A DNA stretch of 64,000 nt from Talaromyces rugulosus (GCF_013368755.1 NC_049561.1:3844001-3908000); one strand, 5' to 3'; positions 12,097-23,481 are shown, counted from the stretch's first letter. Translations and numbers: made by a program. Notes: generated by a model not told the origin, from the sequence alone.

Positions 12097-13314
12097 TTAT
12101 CTAGTATTATCCTCCAATTTTCGCATGGCAGTCATACACCAGTCCCAAAGCTTCTCGCCAAAAACATCGTCGTAACATTGTTGATGGGGGAGCTTGGGCT
12201 CGACCTTTCTGTTTTTGCATTAGCGTGTAGCATAAATTTGAAAGAGTAATGTAGAGACATACGCAAGAGGGACTAAGTACGCTCCGTTCTCTTTAGTAGT
12301 AAGAGTTAGGCTTGTTCCAGCAAATAGCTGCGTTAGGGCCCCATGCTCGACAGGTTTAAATACAATTTTCTGTTTGCTATTAGCTGATTTCAGAGAATGG
12401 AGAGAAAAAGAGAGGGAAAAAAGGAACCCTACGTTGAGAATCGCCATCACCCAGGCCGGGATGCCCAACTCCCGCGTCAAATTACTCTGGACCGGGCCCG
12501 GATGCGGCGCAAAGCTGAGTATACTTGGGTACCGTTTAGCAAATTGCCGGGTTAGCAAAACAACACCAATCTTTGAATGCCCATAGCACTGCGAGGGTAA
12601 GTATTCAGCGCCAACAGTTGGTGAAGAGTCGAGTGGGATCCCCTCACGGCCAGCTTGTTTTGCACCGCTTGATGCAGTGTTGATGATGCGAACGGACCTC
12701 GGAGACGACGATACAGCGGTTGATTGAAGGGTGGGTAAGAGATGATATGTGAATACGAAGAGGGCGAATGTGTTTACAGCGAATTGCTTAGGTGGGGAGA
12801 ATAGTGTTAGCAGAGAGTTGTCTTAGGGCAGAGAAAAGTGGCAATCACATATTCGTATCCATCATCTGATATCTTTCCCTTAGGTGTACCCATTACTCCA
12901 GCGTTGTTGTACAGAATGTGTAGTTTATCTTCTTTCCTACTTTGGTTAGCATGTCATCCTGTTTCTTAGGGTTGAGGGATTCACGTGTTGAATTCATCAG
13001 CCGCCGCGCTGGCAGTTGCGGCACTAGCGAGGTCTAGTTGCAGAAAAGAAATATTCTTCACGACAGAACTGCTGCATGCATCTTCGATTTCTGTGATAGC
13101 CTGTTCAAACTTTTCAACAGAGCGACAGGCGAGATATACACGTGCGTTTTTGGAAGCGAGGACTTTGACGGTTTGCAGACCCAAGCCGGAGTTTCCGCCT
13201 ATAGAGAACAGTTTCTTAGTATATAAATAGACTTCGAAGAGGTAGAAATGCTTTACCAGTGACGATGACCACCTTCCCAGTTAGGTCGACAATATCAGAC
13301 TCGGAGAAGGGCAT
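12097..13314 (-). CDS. Short-chain dehydrogenase/reductase, light-induced Bli-4-like
   Basis: NAD(P)-dependent oxidoreductase of the classical SDR fold; substrate unknown. Exons (minus) 13314-13257, 13198-12985, 12936-12849, 12786-12263 and 12208-12097 join in frame to 331 residues. The nucleotide-binding motif is TGGNSGLG (residues 19-26), the structural motif NNAG, the catalytic Ser lies in NTASSG, and YGHSK supplies Tyr and Lys. HPGPVQSNLTRE is the usual PG motif. A 51-base low-complexity stretch at 12377-12427 is in frame and may be either coding or a further intron. The end (KLWDWCMTAMRKLEDNTR) resembles Bli-4-type SDRs, by memory. No clear operon-like partner: it sits alone between the NLR relic and an MFS gene. 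Confidence 0.88.
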
Positions 13315-13715
13315 TTTGAAGTCGGCCTTATTCTATTGATTTCAAGCCCATAGAAGATGGACTGTCAGAACGAAGAGATTGGGGTTTTATATGTCTTTTG
13401 TTAGATTGCGTACTTCACGTAAAAAGCTGTGCATATAATCATTAATTCCATTCTATCTCCAGTCAGTATACCGGCTGCAGCCAATCACAACGACAGCTCG
13501 GAGTTAAGCCGCGGGCGGGGCCGCATCGTGCATAGAGTTTACAGCTGTAATCCAATGAAAACAACAGAAAGTCAGAAGTGGGTCATACACGATTTAGCAC
13601 CTGCATACACGCCTTTCCTATTTTGGAATCTCGAGAAAAGACTAACAGTGCATTCCATTATTTCTAAATCTATGTCGTCACTGTCATAAAATAGTTGTAC
13701 TAAAAGTGAAATAGA
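13315..13715. other. Intergenic region (SDR upstream, transporter downstream)
   Basis: About 400 bases. It contains the SDR promoter (minus) and the 3' flank of the MFS gene. No gene or repeat seen. Confidence 0.5.
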
Positions 13716-15002
13716 TCAAATCTTCACTTTCAGCATCATCCCCACCCTGCTCCATCGACTCAACATTAAAAATCCAGCACCCACGATGATCGAAGACGCC
13801 GAAAACAGCTGTGCGGCTAAATACTTGCCTCCGTCACGCTCAATCAGCGCGCCCTGGATAGCCGGAGAGGTCAGACAGGCCAGACTGACAATACTCAGAA
13901 CCATCCCCGTCCTCGTGCCGACCTTGTCGAGCTCGGATGTCTGGCGCGTGGCCATGGCAGGGAAAAGTGCCTGAGCACCACCACCGGCGATTCCGTAGAT
14001 GACAGCCCAGCCATAGAGACCCGTCGAATTGTGTATGGCGGCCCAGCAATATACGCATGTCGCCGAGATGATGGAGACGATGATGGTCATGTTCAGGATC
14101 CCGACGAACCGCTCGCCAAGGAAATTGGGGACTGTGCGACCAAGGACACCAACGCCATTCAGCAAGATGAGCAGATTCAGCGAGTCAGTCACATGGATTG
14201 TTTCGCGGGCGAAAATTCCTAGATAGAAAAATGCCATATATAGTCCCCAGAAGTTGAAGAACATGCCAGCCACAAAAAACACAAAGGGCTTCTCGCGAAA
14301 CGCCTGCCATTCGACGACGGGTCCGATGGAGCGAGGCGGAAGATATGGGCGGTAGCCCACGATTGGTGGAATATGCGTGATAAGCATAATGAGCCCCAAG
14401 ATACGCATCGTCCAGGGGTATCCCACAGAGGAGTGATAGAGCAATGCATTCACAGTGGCCGGGTATACAATGCCACCCGTTGCTGCACCAGCGGCCGACA
14501 GCCCGACAGCAACAATGCGTCTTTTCTGAAAATACGAGCTCATGACAGACAGACCCGGAGTGAAGATAAGGCCATTGCCCAATCCGACGCAGACTGCTTG
14601 GCTCAGGAAAATCTGATAGTATCGCGTTCCCAAGGAAGTCAGACACATTCCGAGAACCTGTAAGATGACACCGGCGACGAAGCAATGGCGGAAATACCCA
14701 GCGTCGCTCGCTCGTCCGGAAAACACGCCAATGCCGAAGAGTAGGAACATCTGAACACCGCCGATCCATCCAATGTCGCTGGGAGGATGGCCTAGGGTCT
14801 GTGTGTAGTACTGTTGGAAGACACCGTAGCTATTAGTGACTCCCCAGGTATTGAAGAAGACCATATGGCAGAAGAAGACGTGAAGCCAGGCCCTGGTCCC
14901 GCCGTCTGGAGGTGTAGGCAATTTTGTCGGCTCCACGGCCTGGTCATCATCATGGTGAGATTCTGCGTCCGATTGCATCGTGGTGGTCTTTGATTGTAAC
15001 AT
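13716..15002 (-). CDS. MFS transporter, monocarboxylate-porter type
   Basis: Plasma-membrane 12-helix transporter of the fungal monocarboxylate (MCT-like) group. The single-exon frame runs to 13716. The first ATG of the open frame is at 15101, but its extension is not typical; starts at 15002 (MLQSKTTTMQS) or 14978 (MQSDAESHH) give a normal acidic cytosolic N-terminus before the family motif PPDGGTRAWLHV. Helices follow in the usual order, for example VGLGNGLIFTPGLSVMSSYF and RTGMVLSIVSLACLTSP, ending near KVKI. About 428 residues from 15002. It is divergent from the Zn2Cys6 gene at 15511, with about 500 bp of shared promoter, which suggests that this regulator controls it. Substrate cannot be read from sequence. 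Confidence 0.92.
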   Translation of the reverse strand: MLQSKTTTMQSDAESHHDDDQAVEPTKLPTPPDGGTRAWLHVFFCHMVFFNTWGVTNSYGVFQQYYTQTLGHPPSDIGWIGGVQMFLLFGIGVFSGRASDAGYFRHCFVAGVILQVLGMCLTSLGTRYYQIFLSQAVCVGLGNGLIFTPGLSVMSSYFQKRRIVAVGLSAAGAATGGIVYPATVNALLYHSSVGYPWTMRILGLIMLITHIPPIVGYRPYLPPRSIGPVVEWQAFREKPFVFFVAGMFFNFWGLYMAFFYLGIFARETIHVTDSLNLLILLNGVGVLGRTVPNFLGERFVGILNMTIIVSIISATCVYCWAAIHNSTGLYGWAVIYGIAGGGAQALFPAMATRQTSELDKVGTRTGMVLSIVSLACLTSPAIQGALIERDGGKYLAAQLFSASSIIVGAGFLMLSRWSRVGMMLKVKI

Positions 15003-15510
15003 TCCGAGGTCAATTGCAGTGAGTGGTCTGGGCTTAAATAGTTGGAAGAACCAAGTGGTTCTTGAAACACACCCAAATTTTCGAGAAAGCAATATCAGCA
15101 ATTTATCTCCATCATTTTCTCGGTCGAGATGTTGTTTTTTTGTGACTCATTTTTTTCTGAGCCGAGAAGCAAAGAACCGAGGAACCCGCATATGCCGCTG
15201 TTCCCGTCGATACCAGATTCTCACGAGTGTTGGCCGAGAGTTGGCATGCATGTGAACCGTAGACACATGCAAACCATGAAAAGAAATCAGCATTTCAGTA
15301 ATAGAAAATAGTGATTTAAACACAAATCATAATTAGACAAAAAAATATGTAAAAAGCAATCCCGAGGGCCATTTCCGCCTTTTATCACCTATTATATAAG
15401 TGGAAGGACGACCCCGCCTTTCCCGCCGTTACCGAGAATCCCGAATTTTCTCACACCGACAAAGTAGCATCGAAAGAAACAATTAGAGAAACAGCTCGAC
15501 GCAGGTAATA
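15003..15510. promoter_or_regulatory. Shared divergent promoter, MFS transporter / Zn2Cys6 regulator
   Basis: About 500 bases between two head-to-head genes. There is an A/T-rich middle (about 15300-15360), a TATATAAG-like element at about 15393, and pyrimidine/CA-rich leaders on the regulator side. No binding site is proven. Confidence 0.5.
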
Positions 15511-17340
15511 ATGGACCAGTCACATTCGAATGAAGCGGCCCCGCGCAAGCGACGTCGTGCTAGGGTCGCGTGCGAGCCATGTCGCCTGCGTAAGCGCAAG
15601 TGCGACAGCCGACAGCCATGCTATACGTGTGTGGAATTCGAGTACGAGTGCTACTATGCGCCGCTCAAGTCGAAAGCCAAGAGTGCTCCAGGCGTAGCCC
15701 AGCAGCAAGAGTCCCAACTTGCAGGCTCTCCTGTCAGCAGTGAGCCTGCTCCATTAGCTGGCGCTGCTGCCGCCACTGGTGCTCCCACTGGCAGAAATGA
15801 CAATCAGGATAGCCAAGAAACTGCAACAGAGAAAGCCTATGGATCATCTGCGGCCAATGCCCGGACCCATATGCAGTCGCTAGAGGCCAACTCTGGTGCC
15901 GCGTTCGTGAGACGGCTGGGCTTGAAGATCGATCCATATAATGCGCCGCAGCTGCATCTGTTTGCTTGGAATGCCGGAGAGCGACTGGCAGGATGTGCGC
16001 CTGGAATAGCAAGCCGAGTGACTACGATACTTCCCCAAGCCCAGATGCGGAGTCTGGCATTGGTCTTCTTTGAGAAAGTGGCCATTGGATACGGGTTCAT
16101 CGACCGCGATGTCTTCTTCGAGCGCCTAGGCACAAGATGGCAGACCCCTGAAATGCCAGACTCGTACGACTGCGTTCTGTGCGGGGTTGCAGCTCTCGGC
16201 CTGCATTTCTCCCAGCGAGTGCCTCCTGTGTACGAACCTGATCTGGTCGAGACGGCAAAAACGCTGCTTGAGCAAGGCTCCTTGGTGACACCGCCGTCTA
16301 TCAATATAGTCACCGGATGGGTGCTGCGCGTTGCGTACCTACGAATGACCTCGTTGCCTCACGCCGCCTGGCTGGCTAGCTGCTCATTAATGCACGTTGC
16401 CGAATCCGCAAACATTCATCTTGAAGCTCCCTCGCATACGGTCTTTGACGGGTCGTCCGAGGTGATCGACCTTGATATCCGCCGGCGGCTCTGGGGTATG
16501 GCCCAGCATCTTAATATTTGGGCCTCGTTCGACCTTGGCCGGACCAAGATCACTCTTCCCGGAGCAACCACCAAACCAGTTTCCCCTAAAGCGGGCGACT
16601 ACACATCCCAGCTGTTGGGGTTCATCCCTCTGACAGAGCCTCTCCACCCCAATAAGTCTAGATCGGTCGAGGAGTTGGAGGCTGACATGAAGCGTGTGCT
16701 AGACGATGTGCTCGAGGCACCGCCCGTCGTCATGGCGCAGGTCAACCTCATGCTCTGTATTTTCCGGCGGCTGCGGGCTGAAAAATCCAACATGATCAAC
16801 ATGCGCATGGAGCGTATACTGGAATTGGCCATGAAAGGTCTGCGGGCGGCCGAGAATATGGTTGCCAGCAACAGTCCCTGGCATCATTCCGCCAACGTGC
16901 CGTTCCAGGTGGTCTGTCTACTGCTTGCTATTGATAGTCGAGCTTCGCTCGCCTTGCTCCCAGATGCAATGAACGTGCTGCAAGAAGTGACAAATGCATG
17001 GAACAGTGCTGTCATGCGCGAGGCCTACAACACTGCCTATCTGTTCATTCTCCTGCATCAGCGGCGTAAAGAAGAAGACGCAAAGACGCTACGCAACGTT
17101 CTCGGAATGCACTCGACGGCGCCAGCTGTGACGACCGCCGACGACTCGACGATGCAGTTTGTTGGCGTGGGGGACTTCCGACAACCGGCGACAGATTCGG
17201 TCGAGTTCTCGTGGCTTGAGGATCTCATCTCCGACATGCCCAGTTTGAGGGAATTCGATCTGGAGCAGTTTCTCGTGCAGGACGCGATGCAGCAACAGGA
17301 TCTGGGAATGGACAGTAGCGGTAACTATACGCTGCTGTAA
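15511..17340 (+). CDS. Zn2Cys6 transcription factor with fungal-specific domain
   Basis: Intronless 609-residue nuclear regulator. The zinc cluster is C21-x2-C24-x6-C31-x5-C37-x2-C40-x6-C47 (CEPCRLRKRKC...), preceded by the basic stretch RKRRRARVA. A Q/A/S-rich linker (residues about 55-110) leads to the middle homology domain from about 130, with RRRLWGMAQHLNIWASFDLGR at about 325-345. The acidic tail (DLISDMPSLREFDLEQF) could be an activation region. The start at 15511 is the first ATG and directly precedes the basic region. Its divergent arrangement with the MFS transporter suggests local control of uptake or export. Targets unknown. Confidence 0.95.
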   Translation: MDQSHSNEAAPRKRRRARVACEPCRLRKRKCDSRQPCYTCVEFEYECYYAPLKSKAKSAPGVAQQQESQLAGSPVSSEPAPLAGAAAATGAPTGRNDNQDSQETATEKAYGSSAANARTHMQSLEANSGAAFVRRLGLKIDPYNAPQLHLFAWNAGERLAGCAPGIASRVTTILPQAQMRSLALVFFEKVAIGYGFIDRDVFFERLGTRWQTPEMPDSYDCVLCGVAALGLHFSQRVPPVYEPDLVETAKTLLEQGSLVTPPSINIVTGWVLRVAYLRMTSLPHAAWLASCSLMHVAESANIHLEAPSHTVFDGSSEVIDLDIRRRLWGMAQHLNIWASFDLGRTKITLPGATTKPVSPKAGDYTSQLLGFIPLTEPLHPNKSRSVEELEADMKRVLDDVLEAPPVVMAQVNLMLCIFRRLRAEKSNMINMRMERILELAMKGLRAAENMVASNSPWHHSANVPFQVVCLLLAIDSRASLALLPDAMNVLQEVTNAWNSAVMREAYNTAYLFILLHQRRKEEDAKTLRNVLGMHSTAPAVTTADDSTMQFVGVGDFRQPATDSVEFSWLEDLISDMPSLREFDLEQFLVQDAMQQQDLGMDSSGNYTLL

Positions 17341-17790
17341 TTTATTAAAAAGCTAATTTAATTAATGGGCTTCGTAAAAAGTCAATCGCGAAATCACAAC
17401 TTACACGAGTCAACCCGCATTAGGGCACGGCGGAGAGTACCACCAGTTCGTACTACCGAGTGCGAATTGTATGTAGATCTGCACCTCGGAACTCAAATAA
17501 ATAGCAACTGGCTCACCGCTTGCCAGCGTGCAACCTTGTATCACCAATAGTGCGCACGATACTTGCGCCTGCATGAACTAGCCAGGTGATGCCTTATCGG
17601 CGCCAATCACGAGTGTTGGGAACGCCATGCTGCAGGGTCAGCCGGCCTCACGCTAATCGGGCGTATATTTAAGTTGAGGCTTGTCCTCCGATGTATCTTT
17701 GTTTTTGAATTTGATTCATTTTGTACTTATCTCCTTTTTTCCCTGTCTAGAATTTTTTTGTTGTTGCTGTTCTGTACCTTTTTTTTCAAT
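17341..17790. other. Intergenic region
   Basis: About 450 bases containing the promoter and leader of the SLATT-like gene. A CT/T-rich stretch directly before ATG 17791 is typical of fungal 5' leaders. The frame is open back to 17674, but that segment encodes a Phe/Leu-rich string and is read here as leader. Confidence 0.5.
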
Positions 17791-18660
17791 ATGCCGCCTA
17801 AGCCGGAAGATCATCACGAGGAAGAGGAAGAGGAGCAGGAAGACCCAACAGAGTCATCGCCTCTGCTGCCAAAGTCCGATAAAAACTCGGACAAAAAAGC
17901 AAACTCCAAGAAACAGCCAGCATCACCACCGCCGCCTGCTCCGGCACAAGATGACCAAGTAAAATCAGTCGGCCCTCCGATCGAAGTCACCCCATCGCAA
18001 CCAGCCTCGAATGACCAGCAGCCCACAAATGGATCGCAAAAGCCACCGCAGCAATCCTGGCCTACACCAGCCGGCCTACCGCCTCGTGAAGACAACGACG
18101 AGCGGTTGATCATCTTCCGGCGCGCCGTTGGCATCAACTACCATCTGGCAGCCACTGACCCGGGAACGATGGAAGAAGGCCGCAAAAAGGCCGTCGGAAT
18201 CTACCGCGCAGTGATTTCGGCCAAAAAATCCAAGGCGCGACAGTTTTACTTTCTGAGCACATTCACTTTACTCTGTCATTTTGGTCAGATTATTGTCGGA
18301 GCTGCGCTCACCGCGCTGGGTCCGTTGGCTAGTGATCACACGACAATAATCACGTTTTTAGGCGCTTTCAACACGGTGATTGCGGGGATGCTCGCGCTCA
18401 TTAGTGGCCAGGGCTTGCCAGATCGCATCAAGAAGGATCAGATCGGCTTTCGCAAGATCCAGGATTGGATCGAGGAGACCGAGTCGCTGTTGAGCGTGGG
18501 CATTATTGGCCGGAACAGAAAGGAGGTCGGCTTGTTGGTCGAAGAAGCGTTTAAAAAGTATAACGTGGCCAAGACGAACGAAGAGAACAACCGGCCAGAC
18601 TCGTACGTGAACTCTCCAGAGGAGCCGTCGAGGGTCAGTGGTGATATTGATAATAATTGA
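17791..18660 (+). CDS. SLATT-like (fungal SLATT/DUF) two-helix membrane protein
   Basis: A 289-residue intronless protein. Residues 1-100 are disordered: an acidic run (HHEEEEEEQED), then Lys- and Pro-rich segments. The folded part begins near residue 105 (ERLIIFRRAVGINYHLA), with a helix to about 150, two membrane helices (about 152-177 and 184-206) joined by a very short loop, then an amphipathic helix (DRIKKDQIGFRKIQDWIEETESLL). This order (N-terminal helices, two close TM segments, C-terminal helix) matches the fungal SLATT family as I remember it. Bacterial SLATT proteins are predicted membrane effectors of nucleotide-signalling conflict systems; the role of fungal members is unknown. 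ATG 17791 was chosen because the upstream in-frame ATG adds only a hydrophobic leader-like string. No partner nucleotidyltransferase is nearby. Confidence 0.75.
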   Translation: MPPKPEDHHEEEEEEQEDPTESSPLLPKSDKNSDKKANSKKQPASPPPPAPAQDDQVKSVGPPIEVTPSQPASNDQQPTNGSQKPPQQSWPTPAGLPPREDNDERLIIFRRAVGINYHLAATDPGTMEEGRKKAVGIYRAVISAKKSKARQFYFLSTFTLLCHFGQIIVGAALTALGPLASDHTTIITFLGAFNTVIAGMLALISGQGLPDRIKKDQIGFRKIQDWIEETESLLSVGIIGRNRKEVGLLVEEAFKKYNVAKTNEENNRPDSYVNSPEEPSRVSGDIDNN

Positions 18661-18894
18661 GCAATCCATGAAGTTAGATATTAGATGTTAACTTTTTATG
18701 GTCTGTCTGCATAGCTTGATAGTTTTTCCAAATTAAATCTTGGAATGATGTCTGTAGAAGTATCTACAAATTTTTCCACGTGAGGTTGATTCTTTAAAGA
18801 TTCCACTCAAAATATGCAGTATTATGAGCCAGCTATTGATGACTGTTGAGGAAGGAATAGTGTGGTTTGCTAATTTTCAAAGGCCATCCATACT

Positions 18895-20244
18895 TCAGCC
18901 CTCTAAATGCTTCCTAACCTTTTGCACATTGACCCAGAAACCATGCTTGACTCTGAAAGAGAACCCGTATTTTACAAAGTGCCAGTGCCATCCAAGAATA
19001 CCCTTCCAGGACGCCCAAGACTGGCGTAACGCCTCGTCTTTGTCATAAGTTTTGCGAACCTCTAGGTATTTCTCAGGATCATCCGTGATGACGCCATCAA
19101 CCTCTTGCCGGATACTCCATTTCATCCAGTATTCTTCATTCACGGTCCAAAAGAGCAGCGTGCGCTCAGCCTTTTGTTGCTTCACTTCTCGAATCAACGA
19201 TGCTCCACGAGGTCCGACTATAAGTTTCTGGAACAAATTGAGACCAACGCGAGGAACCTTGAGGAACTGGCGCGCATAATCCACGCTGAATCCGATGTGA
19301 GTGATCGGATACTCGGGAAGATATTTTGTACACAGAGGGAGATATTTTGCCTTTAAACGAAGATTAGGGTTGAGAAGACGTAGGTAGACATATAGACTCA
19401 CTGCCCAGCATCCCAACAATATACGTTCGTTCCATGGACGTGATGACGGCTTGGCATCTGCCAAGGTTGCTGCAATCGCCCGGAAAAGATCCTCGGCGTA
19501 GTCGTCGAGCTTCTTGGCAGTTTTAGTTCCCAGCATAGCGTCTGTCAGACTCGGCAGCAGTAGCTTGATATCAAGCAAGATCCAAATGTCTTCAAGACCT
19601 GGCGTGGTTAAATACTCCAAAAGATCGTGCAGCCTTGGCATTGGCTGCGGGCTCTTCAAAGTGCGCAGCGTCTGGAGATACTCCCAGTTGCAGTCGACAA
19701 TCCTATCATCCTTTCCAAAGCAGCGCTTGAGAGTAGGGTCCTATATTGGAATGAGCTTTGTTTGAATGAGCCTTGTTGGGCCCCTTTTTCCTACATGGGA
19801 AAGAACCACCACACCGTCCTTGGACATGTGGAGATCGACCTCGAGAGCATCGACGCCAAGATCAACTGCTGCTTTGAACGCGCCCATGGTGTTTTCCGGG
19901 TGCGTAGCTTTGTAGCCTCGATGGGCGATGGCTTGGGGGCGTTTGCCGTGCGGGGTATCCTTAGCAAAGGTAAAGGTAGCTTTGCCGCTGTCAGCCCGGG
20001 GAAAGAAGGAATGGTGGCACGAGGCATACGCAGGGGAGTTTCCCTCTTCTTGTCCAACAGGGGCGTCGATTCCGCCATTTTGGATGTGTTCTGTCGCACT
20101 GGACTGCAGGCTCTGAAAGGGTTGAAGCTCAAGATAGTTGACTCTGTCCAGGTACGAATGTGAAAGCGAAAGGGGAAGGAACGACGGGACGGATAGCTCG
20201 GCCCCACCGCTGCCAGCCACCGCATTACCTCCGCTTAACTCCAT
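18895..20244 (-). CDS. Glycerophosphodiester phosphodiesterase (GDPD family)
   Basis: Hydrolyses glycerophosphodiesters to glycerol-3-phosphate and an alcohol. Exons 20244-19795 and 19740-18895 are joined through a 54-bp intron, giving 431 residues. Catalytic features: AHRGY (H108), HPENT (E117), ALEVDLHMSKDG (E135, D137) and, across the splice, LSH-DP (H150), the second catalytic His. The C-terminal half (VDGVITDDPEKYLEVRK) is the last strand of the TIM barrel. The ATG at 20244 gives a roughly 100-residue extension before the barrel, with no clear signal peptide; a later ATG is not excluded. The splice restores the HDP motif exactly, which supports the intron. Confidence 0.92.
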
Positions 20245-20771
20245 AACTTAGTTACTTTATATTATGATCGTAGACAAAGGAAACGCTGTCGACTGGTTTA
20301 ATGACATAAAAAAAGTAATTCAGGGAAGTTCAAGTGTTTCAATGCCAACCTTGATGGATCAGTTGACCACGGATATATATCAAGTTTGTGCTCAAGGATG
20401 TTTCCTCACGTGCTACATGTATTGACATGCCAGCCTGGTCTGGTATTATTGAAAATAAAGTTAACATTGACACTAGAATAAACTTTCGTATAATCGATGG
20501 AAATACCAAAATTAAATCAAATTAAAATTTACAGTTTATCTATAAGATTGCTCCATAAAATACTTGGGGAAAAAAGATTTAGACAAGCTTTGACACGCAG
20601 ATCACGCTACGCGCGCCAAGGAGGGGCCGTTATGCTCCGAGACAACGGCAGTATACGACCGCGGCAGTTAGGCAATAAACTTGGACATCTAAAATATCCA
20701 AGGAGTTTTTCGACATAGCGAAGTCTTACTACATATATAACTCTGCCTCTGTGAGCTTCAGCCTGCATCTT
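20245..20771. other. Intergenic region between divergent genes
   Basis: About 530 bases of shared upstream sequence for the GDPD (minus) and NAPE-PLD-like (plus) genes. AT-rich around 20440-20560. No gene seen. Confidence 0.5.
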
Positions 20772-22150
20772 ATGCGGAACATCCTCCGGCCACTCATCTC
20801 CAGCCACCGCTCACGTGTCCGTACACCGCGATATAGAGCCATGAGTTCCGGGGGTAATGGAGGCTACACCGTGACCGTCAGTGCGCCTGCTGCTTTAGGT
20901 GCGGTGCCCGAGACGGCCGAGGAAAAGAGTCACTGGGTGCGAGATGGGGGCACAGGCGAACCCAAGGGGTTTGTGAATCCGTGGGAGAGCGCTCATGATT
21001 TTTCTTTCCCGGAAATATTCAAGGCGATGATGCAGTGAGTGCATTCCAATCTTTAAAAAGCAGGTTTGAGAAGCTGACATGCAATAGCCACAAGTTCCTT
21101 TCTGGAAATAGCAATAGGCCGGATACCACGCCTCCGACTGTCACGGTCACCAAGCCCGAGTTCCTCCCATCGAGGACGGGCTCTCAGGCTATGCGTGCGA
21201 TATGGCTGGGACATGCGTGTTACTACATCGAGTTTCCCAGTGGCATACGCGTTCTATTTGATCCTGTGTTTGAAGACCGCTGTTCTCCGGTTTCCTGGTT
21301 CGGCCATAAAAGATTCACTCCTACGCCGTGCAACATTTCTGATATTCCAATTATTGACTGCGTAAGTGGTTTTCTCTGTTTTATTTGCTTCTTGAGACTA
21401 ATATAATGATAGGTTGTCATCAGCCACTCCCATTACGACCATCTCTCTCACCCTAGTGTCGTGGAAATCCAAAAACATCACCCCGCGGTCCAGTTCTTTG
21501 TCCCCAAAGGCCTGAAGAAATGGTTTACAGAGTGCGGCATTATCAACGCCGTCGAGCTCGACTGGTGGGAAGACGCCGACCTCACACTATCCAAACTGCC
21601 AGCCGACAACAAGCCGGAATCACCATCCTCCGACAGTAACAACATGACAGCAAGAATCTCCTGCCTCCCCTGCCAACACACATCAGCACGCACCCCCTTT
21701 GATAAGGCCAGCACCCTATGGGCTTCATGGTCCGTTTCCTCCGGCGGAAAATCCGTCTACTTTGCCGGCGACACAGGCTACCGTGCAGTTCCCCGGGTAC
21801 CCAAGGGGGTCGACGACTGGGGTGCCGATCTCGCCCATCTGCCCGTTTGCCCTGCTTTTAAACAGATTGGCCAGTTCCGGGGCCCGTTTGATCTTGGGCT
21901 GATTCCTATTGGAGCATATATGCCGCGGCATGTATTGAGTCCTGTGCATTCGAATCCGTATGACTCTGTTGAGATCTTCAAGGATACGCAGTGCAAAAAG
22001 GCCATGGCGATGCATTGGGGGACATGGGCGGTGGCTGAGGAGAATGTGCTGGAGCCGCCGCAGTTGCTTAAGAAGGCGCTGGCTAAGAGCGGGCTTGCTG
22101 AGAGTGGTCTTTTTGATATTTGCGATATTGGCGAGAGTAGGGAGTTTTGA
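20772..22150 (+). CDS. NAPE-PLD-like metallo-beta-lactamase-fold hydrolase
   Basis: Zn-dependent hydrolase related to N-acyl-phosphatidylethanolamine phospholipase D (and bacterial UlaG-like proteins). Exons 20772-21034, 21088-21361 and 21413-22150 join in frame to 424 residues. Metal ligands: [10 protein letters not shown] (H184, H186, D188, H189), GDTGYR and a late His in AMHWGTW. The strand before the cluster ([13 protein letters not shown]) and the [13 protein letters not shown] loop are typical. The N-terminus ([23 protein letters not shown]) is Arg-rich without acidic residues and could be a mitochondrial targeting signal; a second ATG at 20841 would remove it. The substrate is likely a phospholipid, by family. 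Confidence 0.92.
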
Positions 22151-22298
22151 GCTACACATCTGGATATACATTTAATACATCTAAATAATGGGTTTAAAAA
22201 AATTATCATTACAGTTCATTACTATCGCTCGCTAATCCTAGATTTACAGAGACAACGCTATCATTTCAGCCCAAAAAATTATTGAAAAAAACAAAAAA

Positions 22299-23481
22299 CT
22301 ATACCGCAGGCAAGATCTCCGTCGTCGATCCCTTTCGCGAACTGCGATCATCGAGTTCCAACCAGGTATTCGGTGGATTCCACCTGCTGTTCCCCGGCGC
22401 CGAACTCGGATCCGAGCTCGACGATTTATCATGCGTATTCGAGCGCGACCTGGACTTGCTCATCTTGCTGCGTGAAAGCACGGAGCTTGTGAGCGACTGC
22501 AGTTTGCCGAAAAACCCGATTTCTGGGATCAAGGGTTTGTAGAAGGGCGCGCAGCAGCAGATGACGCTGCAGGTTTGTTGCACGGTGGCCCAGATCGGGT
22601 CGAGCACTTCGACCTTGGATTTGCTGGTGGCGCTGAAGCCGTAGCCTATTTTGACGAAGCCGATCACGCCGGCTCTTGTGGCTGATTAGAGATGTTCCTG
22701 GATGGATGGTGAAGGAGTACGTACAAACCACCCATGATGAAAATAACAAACAGCTTAATTTTGACAGCTGTCTTGATGCGCAGCGACTGTACCATCCAAA
22801 TGGCAAGTGCAATCATGGCGAAATCAACAAGCGAATTGGGCGTCTCTCCGGCAGCCAAAAAGACCGGGCTCTTGATGCAGTGGCCGTCGAGCGTCGGATC
22901 CCATAGCTTCGCAGTCGGAATGCATTCGAGCCAGTGCACGAGGTAGGTCGCAACGGACCAGGCGGTTTGGGTGATGCCGAGGCCCCAGACGCAGTATAAA
23001 AAGGCTTCGTTGACGTGGAACAGGCGGTAGTATAGCCATAGGATGCTGAGTTTGGCGAAGAGCTGCTGCATGCAAAACTGTGGGCCCATCGAGTATCCGG
23101 CCTGGACATGAATTAGACGGGTTGAAAAAAAAAAAAAACAATATTTGGTATGTATATAGGATTTGCGATGTACCTTTTTTATTCGGACGACTTCTTCTGC
23201 GGTCCACTTGTCCTTGCCGTTCATCACGGACAAGACTACAGCTGTTAACTAACATCACCACTGGGAGAAACAAGAAACTCACGGTATAGCAGCGGAATCA
23301 CATATAGGATGAAGAAAAACGTCGCCAGAACGCTAAACCAGTCATCCCAGCTAGGCTTGCGGTTTGTCAGCCGCACCGAGAGAAAGCGCAGCGCGGTGGC
23401 CGTGATGGCCAGCACCGCACCCACAATAGCCAGGATAAAGCATGTCTCCTGTAGGTGGCTATGGGATATTTCCAACCCCAT
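22299..23481 (-). CDS. Fungal rhodopsin-fold integral membrane protein (PTH11-like)
   Basis: A seven-helix protein of the large fungal rhodopsin-domain/PTH11-related family; function unknown, usually plasma membrane. Exons 23481-23283, 23241-23174, 23101-22725 and 22674-22299 join in frame to 339 residues. It begins MGLEISHSHLQETCFILAI, with TM helices through SWDDWFSVLATFFFILYVIP, the motif GPQFCMQQLFAKLSILWLYY, and an extracellular loop containing CIPTAKLWDPTLDGHCI, with the conserved Cys pair. The last 90 residues are Ser/Arg-rich and cytosolic. An A/T homopolymer (13 A at about 23128-23140) lies in intron 2. It borders the polyketide cluster but has no evident link to it. Confidence 0.88.

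Noticed and set aside
14185..14769. 194-codon frame inside the MFS transporter
   Set aside because: Same-strand shadow of the transporter coding sequence in another frame.
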